A stretch of DNA of 64,000 nucleotides from Hexactinellida sp. DTS-2022 (lineage: Eukaryota > Porifera > Hexactinellida): the NCBI GenBank assembly GCA_028753945.1, contig JAPNXP010000004.1, forward strand, positions 4,526,001 to 4,590,000. Direction: 5' to 3'. The notes below the pieces were generated by a model, which was not told the DNA's origin, searched no databases, and worked only from the letters and a program-made list of their open reading frames with translations. Position 1 is the first letter of the stretch. Each line of letters begins with the position of its first letter. Position numbers and translations under genes: made by a program. Shown piece by piece: positions 1 through 9,903 of the stretch.

Positions 1-869
1 GGACTAGGCTTGTTACTTTTAAGGTGTACAGTCTAATAATTGTATCATTGTTATTGCTTCACTGTTCAAACTCAATTAACTATCAATATCATGTTATTGC
101 TTCACTACTCCAACATTATAAAGCAACACATTTCTCAATACTAATATTACAGCTTTGTATTGGGCCCCCTTTATGCTCGGGCCCCGGGCGACCGCCCCAT
201 CCGCCCCCCCCCTTAATACACCACTGGGCTCTATCGAGCTCCGCAATAAATCTGAAAAGCGGCCATATTCTGTGAGTAGCAGCAGCGCAGGTTGTGTGCA
301 TGAGACAAAATGTAATATTGTGTATCGGAAGTATTTAACAGCTATGCTGCAATCCGTAGATAATATAAATAAACACATTCGCTTTAGCAACTATAATTTG
401 GGATCGCAATCCTCTAGTTTTCCGACTATTCGAAGGCACAGTGTAATGGCGACTAATTCGTCGCATGGAGATGGGTCAATGGCTGGTAGATTAGAATAAC
501 TGTAAAATAATTTGACGCACAGATAAATACACAAAATAACAGTTCGCATCACCTATTTCGCACATTTTCCAGGGTAAGAAACCTAGAGAAGCTCTGTCAT
601 TCTTCATAGATAGCGAATACCCATGGTGTGCCTCGTACAATCATGCGAGTAATTCTAGCATAGGCAAATGGTCACTTAGCCAAAGGAGAAAAATTGCAAT
701 ACTTTGCTGTGATGTTTCTATTTATTTATAGCAGCGGTTCCCAACCTGGTCTACACAGAATTAAAAAATTATATTACGGTCTATGGAAAGGGGTTCTACA
801 AATTAAAAAGGTTGGGAACCATTGACTTACTCTTAGAGAGAAGCCACAAAAAAATGTAATTGTCTAAGT
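1..869. other. Gene-free stretch with small transposon remnants
   Basis: No believable gene is seen. At 150-226 there is a GC-rich remnant ending in TTAATACACCACTG, which is the inverted terminus of a hAT-like element, but its flanks show no target duplication. The open frames here run through that GC-rich patch and do not resemble protein families. Confidence 0.5.
732..824. mobile_element. Small hAT-like inverted-repeat element
   Basis: The left end CAGCGGTTCCCAACCTGG and the reverse complement of the right end, CAATGGTTCCCAACCTTTTT, are inverted copies. This terminus type is common in hAT-derived non-autonomous elements. No 8-bp target duplication survives, so the exact borders are uncertain. 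Confidence 0.55.
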
Positions 870-1003
870 CAGGCGTGTCAAACTGGTGGCCCGCCGGTTG
901 CTCAGATGTGGCCCGCAATCCATTAAAATATCTGGAATATGGCCCGGGTAAGGGCTGGGGTTATGAAATTGGCCCACTATTCGAATCGAGTTTGACACAC
1001 GTG
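870..1003. mobile_element. hAT-like MITE, 8-bp TSD GTCTAAGT
   Basis: The termini CAGGCGTGTCAAACT and AGTTTGACACACGTG are inverted repeats, flanked by perfect 8-bp direct repeats GTCTAAGT at 862-869 and 1004-1011. The 134-bp body has GGCCCG motifs and no coding capacity. Termini of the CAGGGGTGTCAAACT kind are well known in hAT elements, so the class assignment is secure; the mobilising transposase is not in the window. Confidence 0.85.
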
Positions 1004-1047
1004 GTCTAAGTGAACTAAGGAACTTTTTAATGTGAAAACAAGCATCA

Positions 1048-1260
1048 TCTATACTATTAATAGAGCAGTGTCTGTGTGTGTGTCCGCAACCGATCTCAAA
1101 TCACATTTTGATTGGCCCAATTCAACCACTAATATTTATCTCCTAATATGCATTGTTGACATTCATTTTTGATACTGCTGATCGAAAATTGATTGGCCCA
1201 ATTCGACCACTAATATTTATCTCCTAATATGCATTGTTGACATTCATTTTTTTGAATAAA
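1048..1260 (+). repeat. Helitron-like 5' end with GT tract and two tandem units
   Basis: The sequence TCTATACTATTAATAG at 1048 is followed by a short (TG)n tract, the same arrangement seen at 23486, 24602, 52044 and 53006. Downstream is a tandem duplication of about 81 bp: the block starting TTGATTGGCCCAATTC at 1108 recurs at 1189 and ends near 1255. It is probably the 5' part of a non-autonomous Helitron-like element; the 3' end is not recognised. Confidence 0.45.
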
Positions 1261-1573
1261 TACCACATACGGGAACAAAAATTATTTTGTTAAACATTCA
1301 ATGGAACCTTCTACAAACCCGGGCAACTCATCGGAAATACCACACAGTCCTAAGGCAATATGTGCCATAAAGCGTTTATTTCGCAATAAAATGTTGAAAA
1401 GAAAAACACGCCTTAATCCCGAAGTTCGCGCAGCTGAAAATGTCTCAGATAGGGAGCACTAATGTAAAATACACTCAAATGTAGTATACAAAGAACTTTT
1501 GTAGGTGGGCTTGCTATAATGACTGATATATATAAATTATCAGTAATCTGTACATAGCCACTACCACTATATC

Positions 1574-1775
1574 CAGTGATGTTTTTTTTTTGGGGGGGGG
1601 GGGGGGGCTCGGAGGGGCGCGCCACCCACTTATTTCGCTAGGGGGCGCGCTCCTTTTTTCCCATCAGTTATCTATAGAATTCATTATTGGGGGCCGTTTT
1701 ACCTATGTTTTCTAAGAAATGCTAAATTTTTAAAGGGAGCGCCCCCCCACATCTTTTTTTGGCAAAACACCACTG
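1574..1775. mobile_element. hAT-like MITE, 8-bp TSD ACTATATC
   Basis: The element begins CAGTGATG and ends CACCACTG, with ACTATATC at 1566-1573 and again at 1776-1783. The body carries a G-run and the palindromic motif GGGGCGCGC in several copies. The minus-strand open frame over it comes from the G-run and is not a gene. Confidence 0.8.
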
Positions 1776-1783
1776 ACTATATC

Positions 1784-2264
1784 CATATCAAATGTATCAT
1801 GCAAATTTTTCCATATTACGTCAGCAAAGCGACGGGAAATTGACTAGTCATGATTAATAGAGCGTGCATTCTAGCATAGATAGTGAATACCCATGGTTAG
1901 TATCATTCGAGTATGCGAGTCATTCTGAAATACAACAGGGTTATTCGTGTATGAAAATGTCGGTATTAGTGTAGTTATAATGGTCAATGAATGTTAATGT
2001 GATTGAGACAGTGAATTGCTCTAACGAATACAATGTAAGACTTTATAGCTTACAAGTTGAAATATAATAACTTTCTACAATAGGAAATATAATAATTACC
2101 AATGAATAGTAATCACAATAATACTTAGAACTTAGTCAATAATATATGCAATAAGACTAATTTTATTCAAAAAGTAATGTAAACTATATTACACAGTTAA
2201 AGTAAGGTTTTACTAGTAAATATAAATTACTCAATAAATGAATGAATTTACAATATAATAGAAG
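1784..2264. other. AT-rich region upstream of the 7TM gene
   Basis: About 480 bases between a MITE and the membrane-protein gene. The sequence is AT-rich with no recognised coding potential. It should hold the promoter of the downstream gene, but no clear TATA box or exon could be assigned. Confidence 0.4.
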
Positions 2265-3428
2265 ATGATTTATTTTTCAATTATCACAAACTCAGTGTTT
2301 TTATCCATTTTCCTAATATTCAGTGGATACTGGGGGTTGGTTTTCATCAGGAGAATCCATTGCTGCAGAAAATACAAGAGAGGACTAGCGAGATGTTTAT
2401 CAGGTGATTCAGGTTATTTAGATAAACAATTTTATTATCTTTATGAAACTGTAATATGGAAAAACACTCTATTAATCTTGATTAACATCTTTGAAATTAT
2501 TGTTGGTATTTTTTTTTTTGCATCAACTACCATTCAGCATTACCTTACCTATCATAAAGTAGGTAATAATACACTCGAGTTACCATTCACTGATTGTACA
2601 AGTTATCACAAGCCTGCACTGAATCAAGTTAATATCATGTACATGTACATGTATACGGAAATTGCTTTCTTAAATGGACTTAGCGGAATAGCGAGATCTG
2701 CTGAGTTGTTTGTGCTTGCCCTCAGTGCATGTTTGATGAGTTATCTTATTATTCGTATAAAGAAAATCAAACAACCGTCCAACACATTGAATTCTCGGCT
2801 ATTCTTAGTTATAACCACCTTGTTAAGTACAGTCATTATCCTAACTGGGTTTATACAATATACCACAGTTATTAGTACAGTAATGATCTACGTAATTGTA
2901 CTTACATATCTCTGTAAATTTGTTCGCACTTCCAAACGATTCAAATATGCCTTGCTGCAGAGAGCTTTGGAGCGTCTCACACAACACGGTTCCAACGAGA
3001 AAGAGATGAAACAATACAGATACTGCAAGCACACCATTAATATTATAACATGGGGATATCTGTTCATAATACTAGCAGAGGTCTTAATCGATCTTCCAAA
3101 ATTATTGATTAGTGCATTATTCTACGGAGACTGTTATTTCCCGTTCAATTTGTTTAGTTCGTTAAACTATGTTATCCAAACTGAAGAAGCTGTTGAAACA
3201 TTTTTGAAAGTAATGCAATATACGGAATTGATTGGTAGAGCTATTTGGTTCCTATCAATGTCAATAAGCCTGTCGCCATTCGTGTTCATCACAATCTGTA
3301 TTTGGAGTAAACATATTTATAAGTGTATTTATGTCACAAAGAAAATACAATATACTACTGCAAATAAGGACTTGGAAGAGATATTATTAAACAATAATAA
3401 ATTTTCTCATCATAAATATGATTTTTGA
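2265..3428 (+). CDS. Orphan multi-pass (probably seven-helix) membrane protein
   Basis: A 387-residue single-exon frame. Hydrophobic segments lie at roughly residues 5-28, 66-90, 145-165, 177-198, 200-221, 257-286 and 325-347, giving about seven membrane helices. Basic clusters follow helix 1 (RRIHCCRKYKRG) and helix 3 (RIKKIKQ), and a charged stretch at 221-255 lies between helices 5 and 6, which puts those loops in the cytosol. Possible N-glycosylation (NNT at 101-103) and cysteines 111 and 290 lie on the other side. The layout resembles a G-protein-coupled receptor, but no DRY, NPxxY or other family signature is visible, so it is called an orphan. The ATG at 2265 starts the hydrophobic N-terminus directly and no separate signal peptide is seen. 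A variant polyadenylation signal ATTAAA lies at 3474-3479. It is intact, and the flanking repeats do not enter it. Confidence 0.75.
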   Translation: MIYFSIITNSVFLSIFLIFSGYWGLVFIRRIHCCRKYKRGLARCLSGDSGYLDKQFYYLYETVIWKNTLLILINIFEIIVGIFFFASTTIQHYLTYHKVGNNTLELPFTDCTSYHKPALNQVNIMYMYMYTEIAFLNGLSGIARSAELFVLALSACLMSYLIIRIKKIKQPSNTLNSRLFLVITTLLSTVIILTGFIQYTTVISTVMIYVIVLTYLCKFVRTSKRFKYALLQRALERLTQHGSNEKEMKQYRYCKHTINIITWGYLFIILAEVLIDLPKLLISALFYGDCYFPFNLFSSLNYVIQTEEAVETFLKVMQYTELIGRAIWFLSMSISLSPFVFITICIWSKHIYKCIYVTKKIQYTTANKDLEEILLNNNKFSHHKYDF

Positions 3429-3632
3429 ATGAGATGTATGATATATGATAGAATATTTGGTTGTAAATTATGAATTAAAATTTGTGTTTGTGTTCTCATT
3501 TTTATTTGGGAAATCTTGGAATTTTTAATGGGATTTCCCGTACAATGGAAGAGAAGTGTGTTAATTGAAGGGTGTTTGAATGTTTTTCCAAAAATGGTTG
3601 TGTAATAAGTACTGCCAAAATTGATTAGTTCC

Positions 3633-3974
3633 GTTGTCGGAGTGCCAGCGGTCCCCCAGTGTCAGACGTCCCCCCGGACTTGTGCCCCTAGGGTCAGATG
3701 TCCCCTTCAGGGTCAGATGTCCCCCCTCGGACTCCTCACCCTAGTGTCAGCTGTCCCCCAATCGGACTACTTTAAATGTAGAATATGAAACTATAGTGAT
3801 GTACATTGTGAAATTTATTGTTCTGGGACCCTAGTGTGAGGTTTCTGAGGGAAGACATCTGACCCTGAGGGGGGACATCTGACACTAGGGCCACAGGTCC
3901 GGGGGGACATCTGGCCCTAGGGTGAGGAGTCCGAGGGGACATTATTTGGGGGGGACCGCTGGCACTATGACACC
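3633..3974. mobile_element. Foldback element, copy A (arms of ~32-bp repeats)
   Basis: The left end reads GTCGGAGTGCCAGCGGTCCC and the right end GGGACCGCTGGCACTATGAC, which are inverted. The arms are degenerate tandem copies of a ~32-bp unit (GGACCTGTGGCCCTAGTGTC and onward), facing one way on the left and the other on the right. They flank a unique core of about 95 bp around 3770-3860, including GTGATGTACATTGTGAAATT. Copies B (5771) and C (25545) share the core and arms. No coding capacity and no clear target duplication. Confidence 0.7.
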
Positions 3975-3987
3975 GTATTGTTTGTTG

Positions 3988-4190
3988 TATACAGTCGAAA
4001 CCGGTTTATTCTAACTCGGGTTATTTAACTTATCGGTTCATTCTACTATTATTGATGCAATCTTTTGTAAGAAATTCCAACTTTGCTAGCATTATTCATT
4101 GGTTTTTAGTGTGCTTCTTCTAGTAAAAAACTTTATAGTAGGGTCCTACTATACACGTATGTTATGAGATGAGGCCACGACTTAGTATGA
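3988..4190. repeat. pogo-like terminus and a 50-bp repeat shared with 51.2 kb
   Basis: At 3989 the sequence ACAGTCGAAACCGGTTTATT resembles the CAGTCGAAA terminus of the pogo-like element at 46656, preceded by TA; the matching right end is not found. At 4101-4153 a block containing GTGCTTCTTCTAGTAAAAAA recurs nearly unchanged at 51189-51240. Confidence 0.4.
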
Positions 4191-4191
4191 A

Positions 4192-4837
4192 CAGTGGCGT
4201 ATCTAGGATTTTGAAACTGGGGGGGCAAAGGAGGGGCAAGACCAAATCCTGGGGGGGCTTATAAGTTTGATCTAAAATGATGAGACAACGTACACAATCA
4301 TCTTTGAATTTAGTTTCTAACTAATTATATTAAAAAACGAAGTAGGAGATGTGATATTTTGAGTTAATTTGCTAAAATTATTGATATAATGTGGCAAGCT
4401 AGCAGTTAACAACTGTTGAATATATTATTTATCGAAGTTGACTACTACAGATATATAGTATTATAAACTGAAGCATGAATATTAAAAAAAAATGATATGG
4501 ATATATGGTACATATAATAAAAATTTTGCTTATATGGAGCTGAGTTACGGGTAACTGAAGTGGTTTAAATTTATGTCTAAATTTGATTTCTGAGGTTGTG
4601 GGTGTTTTTGAATTCAAATATCCTTATATGGAGGTTCAGTTAACAGTAACTGAGCTCCATATAAGTAATCCGTATAATAAAATATGTGTAATTAAGGGAG
4701 AAAATTTCTATTTATACGAAATAGTAATTTTCAACGGTAAATTATTATTAGTCAAGTGAATCCTAAAAAAGTGGGGGGGCAAGCAAAAAAACTGGGGGGG
4801 CGGTCGCCCCCCCTAGCCCCCCCTAGAAACGCCACTG
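4192..4837. mobile_element. hAT-like element (646 bp), TSD AGTATGAA
   Basis: Begins CAGTGGCGTATCTAGG and ends CCTAGAAACGCCACTG, with AGTATGAA at 4184-4191 and 4838-4845. The CAGTGGCG... termini followed by runs of G are typical of hAT (Tip100/Zaphod-type) elements. The interior is AT-rich with no transposase, so it is non-autonomous. The minus-strand open frame at 4429-4617 has no similarity I recognise. Confidence 0.85.
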
Positions 4838-5022
4838 AGTATGAAGACTAATCGTCATAGGTCCTCAACTCATAGGGATGTTATGTGTGTGGTTTCGTCC
4901 CATTACAGGGACTCATCAGGAGGGTAACCCTCGACCACTCTTATTGCGCCTCGCGCCAACCTAGTATTGCTACTAGGTTACCAGTCGTACTGCCGGCATG
5001 TGAATACTAAGATCCGTAGCCA

Positions 5023-5770
5023 TCATAGTCTGCCCGTACTGCCACCTAGTGCCTTTCCCTGGTCTAGCGCGAGAGATGTTGCCTTGTCTAGGCGTAAATC
5101 TTCTTTGATCCTCGATAATAATAATTGATACTGATCGGAAATAGGGAATAAGTGCCGCTCAAAATGATCGACATCATCGTTTACATTCTGATCATCCTCG
5201 CTAGGGAGTCTTGACAACTATGACAAGTAATCTGTGGCTGCGTTCTCCTCTCCTCTTACATACTGAATTTCATAATTGATCGCCTCTAGCTCTTGTATCC
5301 ACCATGGGCGTAGCCATGGGGGGGCCTGGCCCCCCCAAAATTATACCTGGGCCCCCCAAATTTTCTACAATAACTTTGAATAAGGATAAATTGAGCTTTC
5401 GCTCACTTTATTGTAATGACTCATAAAATAATGGCCCCCCAAAAATTTTCGGGCCCCCCAAAATTTTTTGGTTGGCTACGCCCATGGTATCCACCTCGAA
5501 AACTTATTTCTGGGATCCTTCTGCCTTCGCAACCACCGGAGCGGGTTATGATCACTTAAGACACGACTTTCCGTGACGCTTGCAGGCAATACCTCCATTT
5601 ACGAGCTGCAGCAATGAGCACCCAACATTCAAGCTCCCCCGCACTGTACTTTCTTTGTGCAGCTGTAAGCCCGAAGACGAGTACCCTAAAGGTCTTAATT
5701 TCCCTTGTTCGTCTTTCTGTGAAAGCACAGCTCCAACTGCGAATGATGAAGCGTCAGTTTGGAGGTAAAG
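5023..5770 (-). pseudogene. Gypsy RNase H domain and following linker (broken)
   Basis: The minus strand near 5765 encodes LQTDASSFAVGAVLSQ, the RNase H catalytic opening (Asp of TDAS), followed further down by a segment ending SDHNPLRWL and, beyond the MITE at 5303-5486, one like KxRW..EL/YEIxYVRGEEN. This is the standard C-terminal order of a Gypsy RNase H. A frameshift occurs near 5650 and the 8-bp-duplicating MITE splits the last third. The 64-residue frame at 5023-5217 is the linker beyond RNase H. Confidence 0.7.
5303..5486. mobile_element. hAT-like MITE in Gypsy RNase H, TSD GTATCCAC
   Basis: Starts CATGGGCGTAGCC and ends GGCTACGCCCATG, flanked by GTATCCAC at 5295-5302 and 5487-5494. 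The arms are rich in runs of C (GGCCCCCCAAA) repeated in both orientations. Removing the element and one duplication rejoins the RNase H coding sequence, which makes the insertion call solid. Confidence 0.88.
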
Positions 5771-6387
5771 TTGTCGGAGTGCCAGCGGTCCCCCCGTGTC
5801 AGATGTCTCCCCGGAATTGTGGCCCTAGGGTCAGATGTCCCCCCCGGACATGTAGCCCTAGTGTCAGATGTCCCCCGGACATGTAGCCCTAGTGTCAGCT
5901 GTCCCCCCGGACCTGTGGCCCTAGTGTCAGCTGTCCCCCCGGACCTGTGGCCCTAGTGTCAGCTTTCACCCCGGACCTGTGGCCCTAGTGTCAGCTGTCC
6001 CCCCGGACCTGTAGCCCTAGGGTCAGCTGTCACCCCCGGACCTGTGGCCCTAGTGTCAGATGTCCCCCCGGACCTGTGGCCCTAGTGTCAGCTGTCCCCC
6101 TCAGGGTTAGATTTCACCCAATCGGACTACTTTAAATGTAGAATATCAAACTATAGTGATGTACATTGTGAAATTTATTGTTCTGGGACCCTAGTGTGAG
6201 GTTTCTGAGGGAAGACATCTGGCACTAGGGCCACAGGTCCGGGGGGAGACAGCTGGCCCTAGGGTGAGGAGTCCGAGGGGGGGACAGCTGACACTAGGGT
6301 CACATGTCCGGGGGGACAGCTGGCACTAGTACAATAGGTCCGGGGGGAAATTATTAGGGGGGGACCGCTGGCACTATGACACCGTGT
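5771..6387. mobile_element. Foldback element, copy B, inside Gypsy pol
   Basis: The left end carries TTGTCGGAGTGCCAGCGGTC and the right end GACCGCTGGCACTATGACAC. The left arm is roughly ten tandem copies of a ~32-bp unit with GTCCCCCCGGACCTGTGGCC; the right arm carries inverted copies of the same unit. The central core matches copies A and C. The flanks are both Gypsy pol (RT-to-RNase H junction), but around 25 codons of pol are missing at the site, so insertion was accompanied or preceded by a deletion and no target duplication is evident. Confidence 0.75.
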
Positions 6388-6684
6388 CATCCCATACCCA
6401 TTCAACTCCCTTTCGTGTAAGCTTGTATAGGGGCTCAGCAACATGTGCCATGTCCTGAATATATTCCCTGTAATAATTCACGAGGTCAAGGAACCTCTGT
6501 AGTTCCTGCTACACCTCGGGTGAGGCGCATTAACAATTTTTTTCACTGTACTTGATACAGGTTGGCGCCTATTTTCAGAGATGACATGTCCAAGGAATTC
6601 ACCCGATCGGGCAGCAAACTCGCACTTGTCGCGACGCAGTTGTATGCTTGCCTTTTTCAATGCACTCAACGTTTGGCGTATCTC
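6388..6684 (-). pseudogene. Gypsy reverse transcriptase C-terminal end (broken)
   Basis: The minus strand gives IQLRRDKCEF and EFLGHVIS near 6670-6600, the typical RT thumb motifs, followed toward 6400 by LQRFLDLVNYYREYI and a PLYKLTRKG segment leading to RNase H. Frame breaks lie near 6500. Its upstream neighbour in the gene is the YIDD segment at 8082-8167, separated by the insertion at 6689-8077. Confidence 0.7.
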
Positions 6685-6688
6685 CTAA

Positions 6689-8077
6689 CGGTGTCCCTTA
6701 TAGTAAACTGATAAATCACTATAGAACATGTCTATAGATTCTCTGAATACTTCTAAGTAACCTCAGAACTTTACCTGGATAAAAATAGCGAAGAATTTAT
6801 TCATTCAAGTGCATTTTGAATTGTTTTGCCTAGGTATGGATTATTTTAATATACAGTTATGTGCCTCTATTCAATATAACATAGATAGTGTCAAGCTTGT
6901 ATATTGTTTCAGAATTGTTCTAGAATGTTCTCTAGCTTAATTTAACTATATAAAGGCCTAATCTTTCCAACCAATGTCCAATAACATGTGATTTCGAAAT
7001 TCCATCAACGAATATGAAGGGGAGAGCGTCTAAAGGTAAGGATTTTTGATTGTTTATTTTATTTTGAGATTGTTTCTCTCTTATTAGTAGAAGTTTGGTG
7101 TTTTTTGCTTATTCAAGCACTCGTAGCTAAATGTTAGTGGTATAGAACCTGTAGAAAAAATTTGAGCTCTTAACCTATCTTGATTTCGTCACACTCCGTG
7201 ACATTAGCCCCCAAACACCGGCATTTATAGTATTTTGAGAAAAAGGCCGCAAAGAATCCCCACACGATTAAATTTACGAAGTAGTATTCGATAACTATAC
7301 CATCTAACTTAAAATGGATTATTGATGTTACTAGGAAGTTGGAACTAAGCTCTAGCTTATTATTTAATTTCAAAGTTAATGGTTTCAGTTCTGAAATGAC
7401 ACCACCATATATGGGTATGTAAATTTATAGAAGAGTGACCATTTGGTTATGAGTCTCATTTGTACTTCCAATGAGTTTGTAGTAGGATATTGATGTGAAT
7501 AGATGGTTAGAGCTAAACTCTAGAGTTTATACTTTCGTTGATATAAATTTTGTTGTGTCATCAAAATTGGGCACATTACATGCCCATATAGGGATCATTT
7601 TGAAAACGGAGGGTGTTAGGCTCCCAAAATGTATTATGTACGTATAGGAAGTTGGGTATTGCGAGCATTTTGAGACGTATATCTTGATTCTAGCTGCTCG
7701 GGTGCCTGAGATAGAAAATGGACAGGAAAACGTACCCTCGAATGAGATTATAGACCATAAATGTTTAGATTTTCACTTTTTGCGAATTTCTTTTGATCAA
7801 TTGTTGTTTATTTTCGTCATTGATTGCTAGGATAGAGTATTGATACCACCAATCTTACCATTGTTGAGGAATACAGTACTGATAATAGTTCAAAGTGGAG
7901 AAACCAGTGATACGCTGTACAAAATAGATCATAACTCTGAAAATACGCGTGGACGTGGCTCAAAACCATATACAAACGTTAGTTATGGTCCTTCGGCAGT
8001 GTTTGGTACAAAAAAAAAATTAATTTAAGTTGTTTTTTGGAGCGAAATTTCCGATTTTTTCCCTATAAGAGACACCG
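6689..8077. mobile_element. 1.39-kb inverted-repeat element in Gypsy pol, TSD CTAA
   Basis: Left end CGGTGTCCCTTATAG and the reverse complement of the right end, CGGTGTCTCTTATAG, form a 15-bp inverted repeat with one mismatch. CTAA flanks it at 6685-6688 and 8078-8081. Both outer flanks are the same pol gene, at the position just after the RT YIDD box. The interior has no recognised transposase; the open frames at 7170-7373 and 7840-8028 match nothing I know. It carries a strong promoter-like block at 6912-6955. The class is unassigned; a 4-bp duplication is compatible with several superfamilies. Confidence 0.7.
6912..7037 (+). promoter_or_regulatory. Heat-shock-element-like motif, TATA box and possible first exon
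   Basis: Alternating units TTC (6918-6920), GAA (6923-6925), TTC (6928-6930) have exact 2-base spacing, the binding pattern of heat shock factor; another GAA lies at 6912-6914 with off-by-one spacing. A TATA box TATATAAAG follows at 6947-6955, so transcription could start near 6977. A short frame ATG at 7014 runs to AAAG at 7035 followed by GTAAGG, a good splice donor. A small upstream frame begins at 6974. The motifs are visible; function is inferred. It lies inside the 6689-8077 transposon. Confidence 0.45.
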
Positions 8078-8081
8078 CTAA

Positions 8082-8171
8082 GGTGACTATCAAAGTTGTC
8101 CTAGTGTATACAGATGTCATCTATGTAGGAATTTGCATTCTCAACTCCGCGTAAACTATCATCAATGAGCC
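8082..8171 (-). pseudogene. Gypsy RT segment with the YIDD catalytic box
   Basis: The minus strand here encodes NSYIDDICIH preceded by an LIDDSLRG segment. The two aspartates of YIDD are the RT catalytic pair. It continues the RT fragment at 9904-10138 once the ULP1 transposon (8172-9899) is taken out, with a one-base frame slip at the join. A stop follows the box. Confidence 0.75.
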
Positions 8172-8220
8172 TGTCACGGAAATTTTGGTCCCCTTGGAAA
8201 ATTGGTCCGTCTATGGAAAA

Positions 8221-9590
8221 TTGGTCCCCATACTCAGCATTATTCACACAGAGCACAAGTACAGAGTTATTCAAGGGGACATCCATGCTGCAGATGTGGA
8301 CTCCGTCCCCCCAACCCCTTCACCACTGTCATCACCTAGGTCTTTAATTCCTCTTGAGAATGGAACAAATAAGGTATGAACCTAACGTTTCAATAAATTG
8401 AACTATTAATATGATTGTATTATTTAGGTTCTACCAACGGCTTCCGACTTTCTCCCAGAGATTCAGGATCGGTCAGCATCTATCTTGGGCTTTACTTCAA
8501 CTTCTTCTATTTAACCAACTGCCTCCACTCAACTCCAGAGTGCCCCTGCTCCTCAGCTAACTCTACACTGTTGTTCAAAAAATAGAAAAGGAACATTGGC
8601 ATATGTTAAAGATGCAAAACGGAGGAAAGAACTTCACAAAAGGCAAAAAAGAATCCAAATGAAGGTATTTGTTGTGTATAATTTGTTTAAACTGTATCAA
8701 TTTGACTATCTCTTTGTCTTTCTAGATATAATACCTATTGATCTGACAGTACAACCTGACTCATGCAAACAGAGGTGGATTCTTTAAAATATTCTGGGGG
8801 GGGGGGGGAATTGAACGTACCAGAGCTACTTTTTGATTTCATTATAGACTACACAGTACACATACTAAAACTACAATTTGTCCATGCAAGATGCAAGCTA
8901 ATACGCGTTCATCCTATTAGGATTTTCAATAAATTATATTATCTTTCTTGTGGGGGGGCAATTGCCCCCCCATGCCCCCCAAGAATCCGCCGTTGCATGC
9001 AAACCAACAAAGTATTGGCTAGTAGAAGAATTGAAGCAAATATACAGTATCTGTCTGGGGGAAAATGGCTGACAGTGACAGATAATCTCATCGATGCAGG
9101 ACAGACTCTATTAAAATGCTTCCCTCAAATTGGAGGTTTACAGAGCACATCCTTAGGAGAAACATTGGCGTTTCAGATTCAGAGAGGGAGTTCGTACAGG
9201 TGTTGAATGTAGCTGGAAATCACTGGACTACAGTTTCAACGTCTACGACAGCATTCGCAGTCGCATAGTTTCTACCCGCACTAGGGATCAGATTGCTGCG
9301 ATACTGTTCTCCCAGCGGAAGAAAATAACCCTCACTATCCCAGCAGTTCAGGAACAACGTGGGAGTAGCGACTGTGGCATCTTCGCTCTGGCATATGCCA
9401 CATCTCTATGCAGCGGAGATCATCCAGCACGCAGCACAAGTGAACTATGTTCAGCATATGTTCCGAAACCATCTCCTTACTTGCCTCCAGAGAAGGCAGA
9501 TTCCCCCGTTCCCAAGTACAACAAGGCCGAGGAAGCTGCTAAAGTCTTATGCACAAGTATCATATAATATTTTCTGTATTAGCTGACTAC
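8221..9590 (+). pseudogene. ULP1/C48-like cysteine protease gene (multi-exon, decayed)
   Basis: Visible parts in order: an N-terminal Pro/Ser-rich segment to 8373; an intron 8374-8427 (GTATGA...TTTAG); a basic stretch AKRRKELHKRQKR ending at 8664; an intron 8665-8725 (GTATTT...TCTAG); then beyond the nested MITE a DNLIDAGQTLLK segment (9075-9120), a GNHWTTVST segment with the catalytic-type His-Trp (9210-9240), a YDS segment (about 9246) and QRGSSDCGIFALAYA with the Gln and catalytic-type Cys (9354-9398), ending in HLLTCLQRRQIPPFP. This His...Asp...Gln...Cys order is the ULP1/SENP (C48) fold, which cleaves SUMO-like modifiers. At least three frame breaks and the MITE make it a pseudogene. Similar proteins occur in transposons of many invertebrates. 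Confidence 0.7.
8770..8995. mobile_element. hAT-like MITE nested in the ULP1 transposon, TSD CATGCAAA
   Basis: Begins CAGAGGTGGATTCTTT and ends AAGAATCCGCCGTTG, with CATGCAAA at 8762-8769 and 8996-9003. It splits the protease coding sequence, so it arrived last in this stack. The open frame across it (8763-9206) is a chance fusion of MITE and protease. Confidence 0.88.
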
Positions 9591-9903
9591 CTGAGGGCGG
9601 CAGGATGGTCCAATGCGATCAGTGCATGGAGTGGTCCATTATCAGTGCGTCACCATCCCTCTGCACATTTGGAGTGAAGCTGCGAATCCCAATGGTGCTG
9701 CAGTGAATGTTCAATCGACATTGAATACCTAAATCTACCTAATCTACCTAAGTGAATTTTGAGACTAATGAACCAATATTATAGTTCGTTCTATATGCCT
9801 TTTCCTATCTTATTTATAATTATAACTTGTTATACTTATTTGCTTGATGGGACCAAAATGCATGAAATATTGGTCCCCCGGAGCAATTTTTCAGTGACAA
9901 GCC

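Larger units (their letters stand above)
8172..9899 (+). mobile_element. DNA transposon carrying a ULP1-type protease gene, TSD AGCC
   Basis: The left end TGTCACGGAAATTTTGGTCC and the reverse complement of the right end, TGTCACTGAAAAATTGCTCC, are imperfect inverted repeats; GGTCCC motifs recur just inside both ends. AGCC at 8168-8171 and 9900-9903 is the likely target duplication, supported because removing the element rejoins Gypsy RT almost in frame. TGT...ACA ends with a 4-bp duplication are also the pattern of Ginger-type elements, so it could be a relative or a hitch-hiking derivative; no transposase is present. A hAT-like MITE is nested at 8770-8995. Confidence 0.7.

Noticed and set aside
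5580..5956. Open frames with repeated SDVPPGP-like peptides
   Set aside because: They are read from the 32-bp units of the foldback arm, in several frames at once; they are not proteins.
8763..9206. 147-residue frame as a real protein
   Set aside because: It fuses the inside of a hAT-like MITE to a piece of the ULP1-like coding sequence; the MITE borders with 8-bp duplications show it is accidental.
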